Shown: positions 11,870-23,532, counted from the first letter of the stretch. The stretch: 64,000 nucleotides of DNA from Cryptomeria japonica (GCF_030272615.1 NC_081415.1:376479392-376543391), one strand, 5' to 3'. The notes: generated by a model not told the origin, from the letters alone. Numbers and translations are program-made.

Positions 11870-13612
11870 TTTCTAACTAGGGAACATACCTCATGGATGG
11901 TCATTTGAGTACCATCCACTATATTCTTGCTTGCCTCTTGATCACTAATCTATCTTGCTTTTTTCTTTCCAGCAGGAGATGGGTTAAAACCCATGTCAGC
12001 TTTAGTCCGGTTTATTGTCTTGACTAAATTAGCCTGAGGGGTAGATTTAGGCCCTTTTTTACCCCCTCTCTTTTTCTCTGTTGCTTCATTTGTATTGCAA
12101 TATTCCTCTTGAGTATTCTAGGTGGTTATCTTTTTGTCAACATCTTTGACCTCATCCCACTTAGCATTAAGCAGTGAGGTCATTGGTGATTCTTGGATTG
12201 TGGATTTCACCATCTCCACAGATTGTTGTGATCCTGACAACGAGATTCCTCCAAGGATCAAACACTTTTGGGCTTCTTCATAGTCGCTACTAAGGCCGTC
12301 TCTGTTGGTGTTATCTATAATGTGATTTGAATCTGCTTCCTCATGGTCCTGTAACACCACCTATATTTCTCCTTCTTCCAGGTTGTTACTTCTTTGATCC
12401 TCCTAATTGGTATCTTGTTGTTCTTTATTGTCTTTGCCTATTTGATCCTTTTTACCTTCTTCAAGAAAAGGTATTTTTGGGTTTTCCATATTGACATCCA
12501 CTTGTTGTTCTACCATGTTAGGGATGATGACACTCTGGGCCTCTTTGATTCTTTTCTCTTTTTTAGAGCCCTCAGTCTGCTTAATAGGGTTTTTTGGCTT
12601 TCCATTGCATTGCCTTTTCTTTCTTTTCTTTTTCTTTGACAGCCTAAAGAGGGCATTTCCTTGTTGTATGTCCCACTTTTTTGCAGTGAAAGAAAGCGAA
12701 AGGGACACTTTTATATTCCAAAGGTTGGTTCCATTTTCCCAATCTAGAATTGATATCAATGGATAGGGGCATATCTATGCCTTGCATAACTCCCACACAG
12801 ATCCTGGCAAAGGCAAGTCTTCTTCTAGCCATTGTGATAGGGTCCATAGATAGGAGTTCACCAAAAGAGCTAGAAATTCCTTTAAACACATCTTCCACCC
12901 AGAACTCTGAGGGAAGGCCCGATAGTCTAACCCAGACTAGAGCTTGAACAAAGAAGGGTTCATTTAGGTCCATTTTAAGCAACCATTTTTGTAAAGCTAG
13001 TGTTGATTTAGTGATCAGCCAAGGGCCATCATAGATCACTCTTATCATGTCTTCCTTGCAAGAGAAAGCCAATGACAGTGCCCCTTTGGACATAACAGTG
13101 ATCTCTACTTGACCTTTAAGCACCCATTTGCATTTAGCAAATGCCCTGACATTATCAATATTTTGCCTCGGGCCCAAAAATTTTCCAACTAGTGTCATTG
13201 CCATGAGGTTAATATTATGATGAATAACAGGGTCTGGAATTTTAATAGCAAATATACCTTTTTTGGGGTCTGAGATATTAGGAACTGGAGGGAGCGAGGA
13301 CTTTCCACTCGGCTTGACACCGAATAGAGAAGTCCAAGACTGACCATTGTCCCTTCAAATAGGTTTATGCCTAGGAGTGTCTCCAACACGTGATTGTCCA
13401 TTTTCTCCATCAAGATCTATAGGCTTGTCGCTTGATTGTGGGTCCCCATCCGTCAGGTCCTTTCCACTCAGCTCAGAGGAATTCGGGCAGTCCCAAGAAT
13501 TGTCCTTTCCATTCTCCCCTTGGTTTGCCTGTCCATTGCAGGGTTTCCTGCCCTGCCCTGAATTCAAATGTAGTGCTTCTCCCTTTTCCCGCTCCATTTT
13601 CCTACCTATCAT
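11866..13612 (-). pseudogene. LINE ORF1: DUF4283-like domain and zinc knuckle
   Basis: About 580 codons from ATG 13612 (MIGRKMEREKGEALHL) to TGA 11866. An N-terminal Gly/Asp/Ser-rich stretch is followed by the DUF4283-like core (13204-12800: LVGKFLGPRQNI, GPWLITKSTLALQKW, VWVRLSGLPSEFW) and a knuckle ending KKVGHTTRKCPL. The first Cys of the knuckle appears replaced by Phe (FFHCKKVGH). A one-base shift at about 12645 and a TGA at 13355-13357 (expected CGA) break the frame. The C-terminal part is basic, then acidic. In the family ORF1 binds element RNA. This is the leftmost of three copies of its 5' portion and the only one joined to ORF2. Confidence 0.75.
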
Positions 13613-13624
13613 AGATTTCAAGCT

Positions 13625-13862
13625 TGTTAGTTAATATTTGTTAGGACGAGCATATATTAGTAAATTGTTAATTGGTTAGTATTGTTCATCTAATTGTTCA
13701 TCTCACATTGAGATATAGAATAAAAAAATTAAAAAAAAATAGTTTCCATCTCATGTTGGGATCATGAAAATATTTTCATATCCTTTACTTTAGGCATATT
13801 AGTGCCTATAAATTTGTAGCATTCTCTTCACAGAGGCATATATTGGAATAATGAAATTTTGC
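13625..13862 (+). mobile_element. Truncated LTR fragment of element A, tandem copy 1
   Basis: Identical to the first 238 bases of the LTR at 16865, starting TGTTAGTTAATATTTG and including TATAAAT at 13807. It is cut at the tandem junction inside the LTR. No primer site follows. Confidence 0.75.
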
Positions 13863-15232
13863 AGATTCCTCCAAGGATCAAACACTTTTGGGCTTCTTCA
13901 TAGTCGCTACTAAGGCCGTCTCTGTTGGTGTTATCTATAATGTGATTTGAATCTGCTTCCTCATGGTCCTGTAACACCACCTATATTTCTCCTTCTTCCA
14001 GGTTGTTACTTCTTTGATCCTCCTAATTGGTATCTTGTTGTTCTTTATTGTCTTTGCCTATTTGATCCTTTTTACCTTCTTCAAGAAAAGGTATTTTTGG
14101 GTTTTCCATATTGACATCCACTTGTTGTTCTACCATGTTAGGGATGATGACACTCTGGGCCTCTTTGATTCTTTTCTCTTTTTTAGAGCCCTCAGTCTGC
14201 TTAATAGGGTTTTTTGGCTTTCCATTGCATTGCCTTTTCTTTCTTTTCTTTTTCTTTGACAGCCTAAAGAGGGCATTTCCTTGTTGTATGTCCCACTTTT
14301 TTGCAGTGAAAGAAAGCGAAAGGGACACTTTTATATTCCAAAGGTTGGTTCCATTTTCCCAATCTAGAATTGATATCAATGGATAGGGGCATATCTATGC
14401 CTTGCATAACTCCCACACAGATCCTGGCAAAGGCAAGTCTTCTTCTAGCCATTGTGATAGGGTCCATAGATAGGAGTTCACCAAAAGAGCTAGAAATTCC
14501 TTTAAACACATCTTCCACCCAGAACTCTGAGGGAAGGCCCGATAGTCTAACCCAGACTAGAGCTTGAACAAAGAAGGGTTCATTTAGGTCCATTTTAAGC
14601 AACCATTTTTGTAAAGCTAGTGTTGATTTAGTGATCAGCCAAGGGCCATCATAGATCACTCTTATCATGTCTTCCTTGCAAGAGAAAGCCAATGACAGTG
14701 CCCCTTTGGACATAACAGTGATCTCTACTTGACCTTTAAGCACCCATTTGCATTTAGCAAATGCCCTGACATTATCAATATTTTGCCTCGGGCCCAAAAA
14801 TTTTCCAACTAGTGTCATTGCCATGAGGTTAATATTATGATGAATAACAGGGTCTGGAATTTTAATAGCAAATATACCTTTTTTGGGGTCTGAGATATTA
14901 GGAACTGGAGGGAGCGAGGACTTTCCACTCGGCTTGACACCGAATAGAGAAGTCCAAGACTGACCATTGTCCCTTCAAATAGGTTTATGCCTAGGAGTGT
15001 CTCCAACACGTGATTGTCCATTTTCTCCATCAAGATCTATAGGCTTGTCGCTTGATTGTGGGTCCCCATCCGTCAGGTCCTTTCCACTCAGCTCAGAGGA
15101 ATTCGAGCAGTCCCAAGAATTGTCCTTTCCATTCTCCCCTTGGTTTGCCTGTCCATTGCAGGGTTTCCTGCCCTGCCCTGAATTCAAATGTAGTGCTTCT
15201 CCCTTTTCCCGCTCCATTTTCCTACCTATCAT
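13863..15232 (-). pseudogene. LINE ORF1 5' fragment, tandem copy 2
   Basis: Duplicate of the ORF1 start to just past the knuckle and basic region, offset exactly 1620 bases from copy 1. It carries the same TGA and the same frameshift, plus the single A at 15106 (Pro to Ser in the ORF1 frame). It is not joined to an ORF2: its left end abuts the truncated LTR of copy 1. Confidence 0.85.
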
Positions 15233-15244
15233 AGATTTCAAGCT

Positions 15245-15482
15245 TGTTAGTTAATATTTGTTAGGACGAGCATATATTAGTAAATTGTTAATTGGTTAGT
15301 ATTGTTCATCTAATTGTTCATCTCACATTGAGATATAGAATAAAAAAATTAAAAAAAAATAGTTTCCATCTCATGTTGGGATCATGAAAATATTTTCATA
15401 TCCTTTACTTTAGGCATATTAGTGCCTATAAATTTGTAGCATTCTCTTCACAGAGGCATATATTGGAATAATGAAATTTTGC
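15245..15482 (+). mobile_element. Truncated LTR fragment of element A, tandem copy 2
   Basis: Same truncated LTR as in copy 1, with TATAAAT at 15427, ending at the second junction. Confidence 0.75.
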
Positions 15483-16852
15483 AGATTCCTCCAAGGATCA
15501 AACACTTTTGGGCTTCTTCATAGTCGCTACTAAGGCCGTCTCTGTTGGTGTTATCTATAATGTGATTTGAATCTGCTTCCTCATGGTCCTGTAACACCAC
15601 CTATATTTCTCCTTCTTCCAGGTTGTTACTTCTTTGATCCTCCTAATTGGTATCTTGTTGTTCTTTATTGTCTTTGCCTATTTGATCCTTTTTACCTTCT
15701 TCAAGAAAAGGTATTTTTGGGTTTTCCATATTGACATCCACTTGTTGTTCTACCATGTTAGGGATGATGACACTCTGGGCCTCTTTGATTCTTTTCTCTT
15801 TTTTAGAGCCCTCAGTCTGCTTAATAGGGTTTTTTGGCTTTCCATTGCATTGCCTTTTCTTTCTTTTCTTTTTCTTTGACAGCCTAAAGAGGGCATTTCC
15901 TTGTTGTATGTCCCACTTTTTTGCAGTGAAAGAAAGCGAAAGGGACACTTTTATATTCCAAAGGTTGGTTCCATTTTCCCAATCTAGAATTGATATCAAT
16001 GGATAGGGGCATATCTATGCCTTGCATAACTCCCACACAGATCCTGGCAAAGGCAAGTCTTCTTCTAGCCATTGTGATAGGGTCCATAGATAGGAGTTCA
16101 CCAAAAGAGCTAGAAATTCCTTTAAACACATCTTCCACCCAGAACTCTGAGGGAAGGCCCGATAGTCTAACCCAGACTAGAGCTTGAACAAAGAAGGGTT
16201 CATTTAGGTCCATTTTAAGCAACCATTTTTGTAAAGCTAGTGTTGATTTAGTGATCAGCCAAGGGCCATCATAGATCACTCTTATCATGTCTTCCTTGCA
16301 AGAGAAAGCCAATGACAGTGCCCCTTTGGACATAACAGTGATCTCTACTTGACCTTTAAGCACCCATTTGCATTTAGCAAATGCCCTGACATTATCAATA
16401 TTTTGCCTCGGGCCCAAAAATTTTCCAACTAGTGTCATTGCCATGAGGTTAATATTATGATGAATAACAGGGTCTGGAATTTTAATAGCAAATATACCTT
16501 TTTTGGGGTCTGAGATATTAGGAACTGGAGGGAGCGAGGACTTTCCACTCGGCTTGACACCGAATAGAGAAGTCCAAGACTGACCATTGTCCCTTCAAAT
16601 AGGTTTATGCCTAGGAGTGTCTCCAACACGTGATTGTCCATTTTCTCCATCAAGATCTATAGGCTTGTCGCTTGATTGTGGGTCCCCATCCGTCAGGTCC
16701 TTTCCACTCAGCTCAGAGGAATTCGGGCAGTCCCAAGAATTGTCCTTTCCATTCTCCCCTTGGTTTGCCTGTCCATTGCAGGGTTTCCTGCCCTGCCCTG
16801 AATTCAAATGTAGTGCTTCTCCCTTTTCCCGCTCCATTTTCCTACCTATCAT
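15483..16852 (-). pseudogene. LINE ORF1 5' fragment, tandem copy 3
   Basis: Third copy, offset 3240 bases from copy 1 and identical to it by eye. Its 5' end abuts the complete LTR of element A, so this copy shows the original insertion of the LTR element about 12 bases upstream of the ORF1 ATG. Confidence 0.85.
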
Positions 16853-16864
16853 AGATTTCAAGCT

Positions 16865-17224
16865 TGTTAGTTAATATTTGTTAGGACGAGCATATATTAG
16901 TAAATTGTTAATTGGTTAGTATTGTTCATCTAATTGTTCATCTCACATTGAGATATAGAATAAAAAAATTAAAAAAAAATAGTTTCCATCTCATGTTGGG
17001 ATCATGAAAATATTTTCATATCCTTTACTTTAGGCATATTAGTGCCTATAAATTTGTAGCATTCTCTTCACAGAGGCATATATTGGAATAATGAAATTTT
17101 GCAGCTTGTTTGCAGAGAATATTATCTTTGCTTGGAATTTGTTCTTTGACTACAGATATTTTTGTCTCATTGGTAGAATTAAATCTCAGTTTTTGCTGGT
17201 CATTTTCTTGTTTATTCCATATCA
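16865..17224 (+). repeat. 5' LTR of element A
   Basis: Starts TGTTAGTTAATA and ends ATATCA, two bases before the primer site. It contains TATAAAT at 17047. The exact start is uncertain because no second LTR is available: a TG at 16879 is an alternative. Confidence 0.6.
17047..17053 (+). promoter_or_regulatory. Probable LTR TATA box
   Basis: TATAAAT preceded by GCC, about 55 bases before the tandem junction position. It lies at the usual place in the middle of the LTR and is repeated identically at 13807 and 15427. Confidence 0.45.
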
Positions 17225-17226
17225 GT

Positions 17227-17238
17227 TGGTATCAGAGC
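17227..17238 (+). promoter_or_regulatory. Primer-binding site of element A
   Basis: TGGTATCAGAGC, complementary to the 3' end of initiator Met tRNA, the commonest plant LTR-element primer. It follows the LTR end by two bases. Confidence 0.8.
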
Positions 17239-17982
17239 ATTCTCTGATCTTTGGGTTTGAATTTGTCATTCCAAATTCATTTTATCAAAAAAAAGAAAAA
17301 TCAAATTTGAAGCTATCAACAAAAGGAGATGATTTTAAGAGGATTTTCACTCATTTAAGGAGAATTAGTCATCCAAAAACAACTCGAGGTGTTTGCTTGT
17401 AAATGTAAGCACATTCTTGCAGTTTTTTTGTGTATTTGCTTGCAAACCCATGTTTTTCATTCATTAACATATTTTTATATATAAATTCTTTTGTTAATTG
17501 TTTTTTGTGGATAGAAGCCTCCTCCAAAGAGCTTTTTGGAACTTACGGTTCTTAATTTCATTATGTATTGAGAAAGTTATGGTCATTTTAAAATTGCAAT
17601 TATAGGTGCTAAATTCAAACACCCATGCGGTTTTGTGAGTGGTTTTGGACCCAAAAACATGGTATTAAGGTTAAAAACATGGTTTTACATCAAACATATG
17701 TAATTTAATTTCATTATTTCATAAAATTTATTTAGTTGAGTCGTCCCAAATGATTTGGTCTAGGAGAGTGTTGATTCCATATCTTAGGATCAAATTGGTA
17801 CTTGAGTCTAAAAATTTGTCATATTGTGTCTGGAGTGGTCTGAATCATCCCTCTAAATAGCCTCACTAAAAGATTTAACTATTTTTTTTAACCCAAGTCA
17901 AGTAGAGTGTTGAACCTCATTCTGGGTCCCTTTTTATTGTTGGGAGGTGTAAAGCACTTCACTAATTTTAACTCGTAATAAT
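17239..17982 (+). other. Element A leader
   Basis: AT-rich untranslated sequence between the primer site and the gag ATG. No recognisable motif beyond short open stretches near 17091-17402 that overlap the LTR. Confidence 0.5.
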
Positions 17983-18828
17983 ATGGCCACCAATTTGGTT
18001 GAACGAGTTGTTGAACTTGTCAGTGTGATAAATGTATTGACTGATAAAGTCAATGATATTGCAATTTAACAACTTCCTTGTCCTAAAAGCCATCGACCCT
18101 CGGCCAAATGTGAAGTAAAGATCTACAATGGATGTAGAGATATAGATGTTCTCTACACGTGGATCCTTGATATGGAAACATGGTTTGCCTACAATGTGAT
18201 TGTTGATGAGGATAAAGTTCCATTTGCAAAATTGAAGCTCTTTGGAGTTGCCAAGGTTTTGGTCACCAAACGATAATATGCACAAGATCCAATCACCACA
18301 TGGACTCAACTTTTCACAGCCTTAAAGGATATATTTTATCCTTCAAACTATAAGCAATATTTTCACATCAAGTGGCTTCGGTTGTGACAAGGATGATCAA
18401 GGTCAGTACAAGATTATATATACCAGTTCAATCAACTAAGAATACTCCCCTGAGTGCAAGAACCAATTGTTTCTCTAATCCTCAAGTTCAATAGTAGTTT
18501 ACAAGGATATTTATTTAGGGAGGTAAAATAGACTACCCTACAAACACTTGATGTTGCATTCAACCAAGCACAATTGGCAGAAGAAAACCTTACCACCCAA
18601 TCTCATGCATCTTGGCCTTCATTTTCTGCAAGCCCTCCAAAAGGTTTAAGATCTTGACCGCAACAAAAAAATTCCAAAGATAAAAATTATTTTCCTTCCT
18701 CTTCTTTTCAGTCTCCTTCTAATAGTAAGAAATCTAGATTTTGTACTTATTGTAAAAACAAGGGACATAAAAAGTCTGAATGTTTTAAGTTGAAGAAGAA
18801 AAAAATTGTTTGTATAGTCTCACAATGA
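17983..18828 (+). pseudogene. Element A gag with CCHC zinc knuckle
   Basis: One frame from ATG 17983 (MATNLVERVVEL) to TGA 18826-18828, 281 codons with about eight in-frame stops and no frameshift. Visible blocks are KIYNGCRDIDVLYTWILDME and a Gln-rich helix region, then FCTYCKNKGHKKSEC, an intact CX2CX4HX4C knuckle (18742-18783). Most stops are TAG, TAA or TGA where Gln or Arg is expected. Gag packages the element RNA. Confidence 0.7.
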
Positions 18829-18829
18829 G

Positions 18830-19300
18830 GAAATTAAAAATGTTCCCATCAAAACTTTTGGCAATGATAAGAATTATGATAAGTTAAAAGGTAGACTCAA
18901 TAAGGTCACCTTAATGAACTATCATTCTAGCTCAGGGGGATGTGACAATTTGTTTGTAACTCATGCTCACCTGACACGTGATTTTTCTATGGATTGCAAA
19001 GCCTATTGTCAAAAAACTTCAATTGTTGATGGATCCACATCCTCATCCATATTCACTTGGATTGAAGTATAATGATTCATCCTCACATATCACACACACA
19101 TGCACCATGTCTTTTTGTTTTGGCCCCAAATTTATTGATAAGGTCACTTGTGATGTGACCAACATGGATTGTTGTGGTTTGTTGTTAGGTAAGACCTATC
19201 ACTATGATAATAAATCTCACTATGATGCCTATAATAACATGTATACACTACAACAAAATCATAAGACGTGCCTAATAAAATGTACTAAGAGAATTGACAA
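18830..19300 (+). pseudogene. Element A protease remnant
   Basis: The 18978-19535 frame contains the C-terminal half of a gypsy protease: VTCDVTNMDCCGLLLGKTY and DAYNNMYTLQQNHKT. The catalytic D-S/T-G loop is not visible; the sequence where it should be is decayed. Confidence 0.55.
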
Positions 19301-19369
19301 TCTAGTACTTAGTTGTAGACAAGCAAGAAAAGCTAATGATTCTAAGGAAAATTTCATTATGTCTAAGCC

Positions 19370-20286
19370 ACATGATAGTTTGGAAAAATTGTTGCAAGAA
19401 TATTCACATGTGTTTCAGGAGCCTAAGACACTTCCCCAAAATGAGAAATCCATCACTCTATTGATATTGTCCATGTTCCATCTCTTCCTAATGCCCCATT
19501 GTATTGACAATCAATTCTTTAAAGTGACGAGATAAAAAGACAAATTCAAGATTTATTGTCTAAAGGTTTCATTAAAACATGTACACCCCCTTGCGCTTCA
19601 CCAATTTTATTGGTGCTCAAGAAAGATGGCACTTGGCATCTTTGTATTGATTTTCGGGCATTAAATAAGATCACCATAAAAAATCAAATATCCACTTCCT
19701 CGCATTGATGACCTTTTGGATCAGCTACAAGATGCCAAATTATTCTTCTAAAAAATTAATCAGAAAAAGTGGGTATCATACGGTCAGAGTTCAGGAAGAG
19801 GACACATGGAAGACAACTTTCAAGACCAAAATGGGTCTTTTTGAGTGGCTTGTGATGCCATTTGGCCTCACCAATGCTCCTGCCACATTCATGTGATTGA
19901 TGCATGAGGTTTTTCATGATTTTTTGGATAAATTTGTTATCATTTACTTAGATGATATTCTTGCCTTTTCTAACACTTGGAAAATTCATCTTTAGCATTT
20001 GGATCATGTTCTTCACACTCTTTAATGGAATAGTTTGTATGCCAACTTTTCCAAGTGTTCTTTTGGTGAGATATTCATTTCCTATCTTGGGTATGTCATT
20101 GATGCACATGGTATTCAATTAGATTCTGCAAAAGTGGAAGTTCTTCAAAAGTGGCCTACTCCTTCAAATCTTACTGAATTGAGGAGTTTTCTTGGTCTTA
20201 CCAACTTCTACCACAATTTTATTCTTCATTACTCAGACATTGCATCACCTTTCCACCAATTGACAAATACCAATGTTGCATTCTAG
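19370..20286 (+). pseudogene. Element A reverse transcriptase
   Basis: After the spacer ending LEKLLQEYSHVFQEP come [47 protein letters not shown], the YLDD active site (19945-19956) and FLGLTNFYHNFI (20035-20286). The pieces lie in more than one frame and carry stops. The set is diagnostic for Ty3/gypsy RT. Confidence 0.75.
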
Positions 20287-20806
20287 TGGATAGAAATTCA
20301 CTCTCATGATTTCAACACCTTGAAAGAGAAATTGTGTTCAACACCTATTCTTGTTCTACCAGATCTCTCACAACCTTTTGAGATCGAGACAAATGCTTTC
20401 CAATATGCACTTGGAGCTATGCTAAAGCAAAATGGATGCCTTGTGGCTTATCATTCAAAAAAAATTCTTCTACCAAAAGGAACTACTCCACATATGACAA
20501 GTAATTATATTTATTAGTCCAAGCCATCAAATATTGGAGGTATTATCTTTTGGGAAAAGAAATAGTTGTTCACACTGATCACTTGCCTCTACAATTTCTT
20601 CAATCTCAAAATAAAATTAAAGAGGCAAGGCATATGAAGTGGGCTTCATATTTACAACAATTTCACTTGGTCATCAAGTATGAGAAGGGGAGCACCAACA
20701 ATGTTGCAGATTGTTTGAGTCGGCCTCCTATAGCACATGCTTTAACTATAGTGACTACTTCTCATTTGGGATTTCAGACAGTCTTCTCAATATGCTCAAG
20801 ATCCTA
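20287..20806 (+). pseudogene. Element A RNase H
   Basis: Blocks TPILVLPDLSQPFEIETNAFQYALGAML, VAYHSKKI, VVHTDHLPLQFL and KYEKGSTNNVADCLSRPP are the usual gypsy RNase H series ending in the D.LSR block. The first catalytic Asp (ETDAS in relatives) reads ETNA here, a likely loss of activity. A stop and a frameshift near 20517-20550 split it. Confidence 0.7.
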
Positions 20807-20929
20807 ATTTTGGTGTCACCTACATAAGTCTTCAGAATCCCTCAACTTCCAATTTGACACCTTTTCAAGATTTCCATATCAAGGAAGGGTTACTCTACAA
20901 TTTGGATAAAATTTGTGTACCTTGAGATC

Positions 20930-21518
20930 ATCAGGTTTCACTTCTCAACGTTCTAATCTTTATGGTGGTCATTTTGGTAAACAAAAAATAATACACCATT
21001 TGCTGAGATTCTTTTATTGGCCACATATGTAGCGTGATGTTCTACATTTTCTCAAAAGATGTGTAATTTGTTGCCACTCCAAACCAACCAACAGAAAGAT
21101 GGGCTTTAACATTCCTTTTCCCTTTCCTTCCCATCACTGGAAGAGCATCTCTATGGATTTTGGTTAGTGGATTCCCATTGACTATTCACCGTCATGACTA
21201 TTTTTTTGTGGTTGTTGATTGATTCATTAAGGTGGCTAAGTTCATTCCATGTCACAAGACAAGTTCTGCACATGATTTAGCTCAACTCTTCTTTGAATTT
21301 GTTTGGAGATCCTTTGGTTTACTAACCAGTATTATTTTTGATCATGACTCACATTTTGTGGGCCATTTTTGGTAATCTTTGTGGAAGATTTTGGGAGTTT
21401 CCCTTTACCTTTCCACTACTTTTCATTCTCAATCACATGGTTAGACTGAAGTTGTGAACCAAAGTCTTATACAAATTTTAAGGATTTGTCACCATAATTC
21501 TCCTGCCAAGTGGGATTT
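20930..21518 (+). pseudogene. Element A integrase, truncated
   Basis: The H-H-C-C zinc region is readable (GHFGKQK, HHLLRFFYWPHM, RCVICCHSK), followed by the core with SISMDFG, FFVVVD-type sequence, DHDSHFVGHFW and TTFHSQSHG. Many stops are present. It ends abruptly after CHHNSPAKWDF-like sequence where element B inserted. Confidence 0.65.
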
Positions 21519-22313
21519 TGATGCAGGAGCATCCCCGATTCATAGCAATCTTGCATCAACCAAAAATATTTTCCTTTCTATTTTTCTTTCTATTTGTAGT
21601 TTCAACATTTCTTTCTGTGTGTCCTAGTTTTGGCTCACCAGATCCTATGGAGTTAGATTCTACTTGAAGACTTGATCATCTTTCTTATTTCCAGACCACA
21701 TCACATTTGGATCATTTTTCGGCAAGATATCGATATTGGTTTCCTTGACATGTTCCTGTTACCTGTTGCCTGGACCTATTTTGGTGATCTATCATAACCC
21801 CTTTTTGAAGCTTGTTGAGCCTTGGGCATTGATTCTAATGTTCCTTGACATGTGGCCGACCTTTTCCCGCAATCTACACTTCATCCTTTGTATTTTCCGA
21901 AGGAACCTCCTGGCAGAGGCCGATCTTTTTTATTTTACACATTAGGTCTTGTTCTTTGAGCTTTGATCCCTTTTTGGGCCAACTGGATCCTTTGGATTGT
22001 ATATATAATTGTAAATGTGCATTAGAATGTAACAATCAAAAAATAAAGTAACTACATTGAGCATAGAAGATAGATAGATCTTAAGGTTAAAGGTCTTGGT
22101 TGTGACCTATTTGTACTTTGAGCATGTTTTAGCATGCTTGTGAGCCAGTTTTTGTAACTTGGTTGTTACCAGTTGGTTGTAATCAATTTTCATGAAATAA
22201 ATCAATCTATTTTGCATTGCCTCCATCATATCTTTGTGTTTCCATTATTTTTACTCTCGCTTAGCAGTCTGGATTGATCTCTTTGGGGTCCCTCCTAATC
22301 GGTGACTGCTTCA
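21519..22313 (+). repeat. 5' LTR of element B
   Basis: Begins TGATGCAGGAGCATCC directly after the broken integrase of element A and ends CTGCTTCA two bases before a primer site, so about 795 bp. No second copy lies in the window; the start is set by the TG and by the loss of integrase similarity. Confidence 0.6.
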
Positions 22314-22315
22314 AG

Positions 22316-22328
22316 TGGTATCAGAGCG
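22316..22328 (+). promoter_or_regulatory. Primer-binding site of element B
   Basis: TGGTATCAGAGCG, complementary to initiator Met tRNA, with the same two-base spacing from the LTR as in element A. Confidence 0.8.
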
Positions 22329-22479
22329 ATTTTTTGTTCTGGATGTTGTGTCTCCTAATATTTTTGTTGTAGGATGGTGGATTATGGATCCAACCTCCAG
22401 TTTCAGAGGACCGGTGTAAATGATGGTGTGAAGAGGAAATAGAAATGGTGGAGCATGTGGGAATGCAGACCCTGATGTG

Positions 22480-23520
22480 ATGGAAATGTTGCAAGGGATA
22501 GCAATCTAGTTGGAAGCCATGGAGATAACCCAAAGAAGAGGTCAACATATTGAATATGTAAGTGAAGATGAAGGAGAAGAAGTCCTAACAAAACAAGTAA
22601 ACCCACCGACGGTTAATCCGGATGAGGAAACATTTTTGAGGGTTTTGAGTCGGGAGAATACTAAACCTCATTTTACCCCACCAGAATATGATGGGAAGCT
22701 AGATTCGGATGAATTGATGGATTGGATCTCAGAGATGGAGAAGTATTTTTATTTTGAAAACACTGCAGAAGAGAGGAAGGTGAAATATTCTTGTACCCGG
22801 TTAAAAGGACATGCATCTCTTTGGTGGGAGCATTTACAAGTTGATAGACAAAGAAGAGTTAGAGAGAAGGTTAAGACATGGGATCGGATCATTGCTAAGT
22901 TGAAGTCAAAATTTATGTCAGCTGATTATCAAGTGAATCTATTTCAGAGATTGCAGAATTTGAGATAGAAGGAATCTAGTGTGAAGGAATACATCGAAGC
23001 ATTTTACTAGTTGAACATCAGATCCAGACATGTTGATGATGAATTTGAACAAGTTGCAAGATATTTGAATGGATTACAGGTGCCTATACAAGATGAACTC
23101 AGTTTGATCAAATTGGAGAGTGTTGAAGAGGCTTACCAGTATGCCCTAAAGGAAGAAGATAAGCTAAACAAAAGACATGAGAAGAAGCAGAGAGGCAGAG
23201 GTGGAAGGTTTACCAGAGGAAGATTTCAAGAAGGAAGAGGATATACCAAAGGTAGATGAACCTTTACAGATCAGAACAAGGACAAGGAAGTGAACAAAGA
23301 AGGTAATTCATACCGAAAAGATGATAGAAATTTCTACTGGAGGGGATAACTAGATGGCTAACGAAATGAGAATTTAGGAAGACCAGACAAGAGAACATTT
23401 AGAGGAACTTGCTTTAAGTGTGGAGGAGAAGGACACTGTGCTTTTGAGTATAAGAAGACAAAGAATACCAGAAGCGTAGCAGTGGTGGAATAAAACCCCA
23501 CTAGATCAGACAATAAACTA
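22480..23520 (+). pseudogene. Element B gag with damaged zinc knuckle
   Basis: The frame from ATG 22480 stays open except for single stop codons. Gag core blocks are FTPPEYDGKLDSDELMDWISEM, SLWWEHL, WDRIIAKLKSKFM and NGLQVPIQDEL. An Arg/Gly-rich tail follows (RGRGGRFTRGRF). The knuckle at 23410-23451 reads CX2CX4HX4Y: the last Cys is Tyr (TAT for TGT). Stops such as TAG at 22966-22968 and 23008-23010 stand where CAG is expected. Gag and protease share one frame without a shift, so this copy decayed mainly by point changes. Confidence 0.75.
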
Positions 23521-23532
23521 GAAGATGGAGAA

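Larger units (their letters stand above)
5590..13612 (-). mobile_element. L1-like LINE (non-LTR retrotransposon), 3' end at left
   Basis: Reading the minus strand gives ORF1 (13612-11866), ORF2 (11869-7700), a third ORF (7464-5785), and a 3' tail ending near 5590 in an A-rich stretch (ATTAAAAAATAA). The gene content is that of plant L1 elements: a DUF4283-like RNA-binding ORF1, then endonuclease, reverse transcriptase, zf-RVT and RNase H. No poly(A) separates ORF2 from ORF3, so they appear to belong to one unit. The 5' end is lost or hidden where an LTR element inserted at about 13625 and a tandem triplication followed. I found no target-site duplication. Confidence 0.75.
12243..17104. repeat. 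Near-perfect tandem triplication, period 1620 bp
   Basis: Three copies (12243-13862, 13863-15482, 15483-17102) plus two bases of junction overlap. Each unit holds the 5' 1370 bases of LINE ORF1 (minus) and the first 238 bases of an LTR. I found a single difference by eye: G to A at 15106 in copy 2. The junction joins LTR sequence (TTTTGC) to LINE sequence (AGATTCC) with only AG shared, so it is a microhomology join and not recombination between long repeats. Confidence 0.9.
16865..21518 (+). mobile_element. Ty3/gypsy element A, truncated by element B
   Basis: 5' LTR (16865-17224), initiator-Met-type primer site, leader, gag, protease remnant, RT, RNase H and integrase follow in gypsy order on the plus strand. 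The integrase stops at 21518 where the LTR of element B begins, and no 3' LTR is seen in the window. The RT carries YLDD and [12 protein letters not shown], which identify Ty3/gypsy. It inserted next to the LINE ORF1 start. Confidence 0.75.

Noticed and set aside
12394-12766. Open frames on the plus strand over LINE ORF1 (also at 14014 and 15634) rich in Leu and Phe
   Set aside because: They are the antisense of the Lys-rich ORF1 tail; AAG/AAA/GAA codons read backwards as Phe/Leu/Ser. They repeat only because of the triplication.
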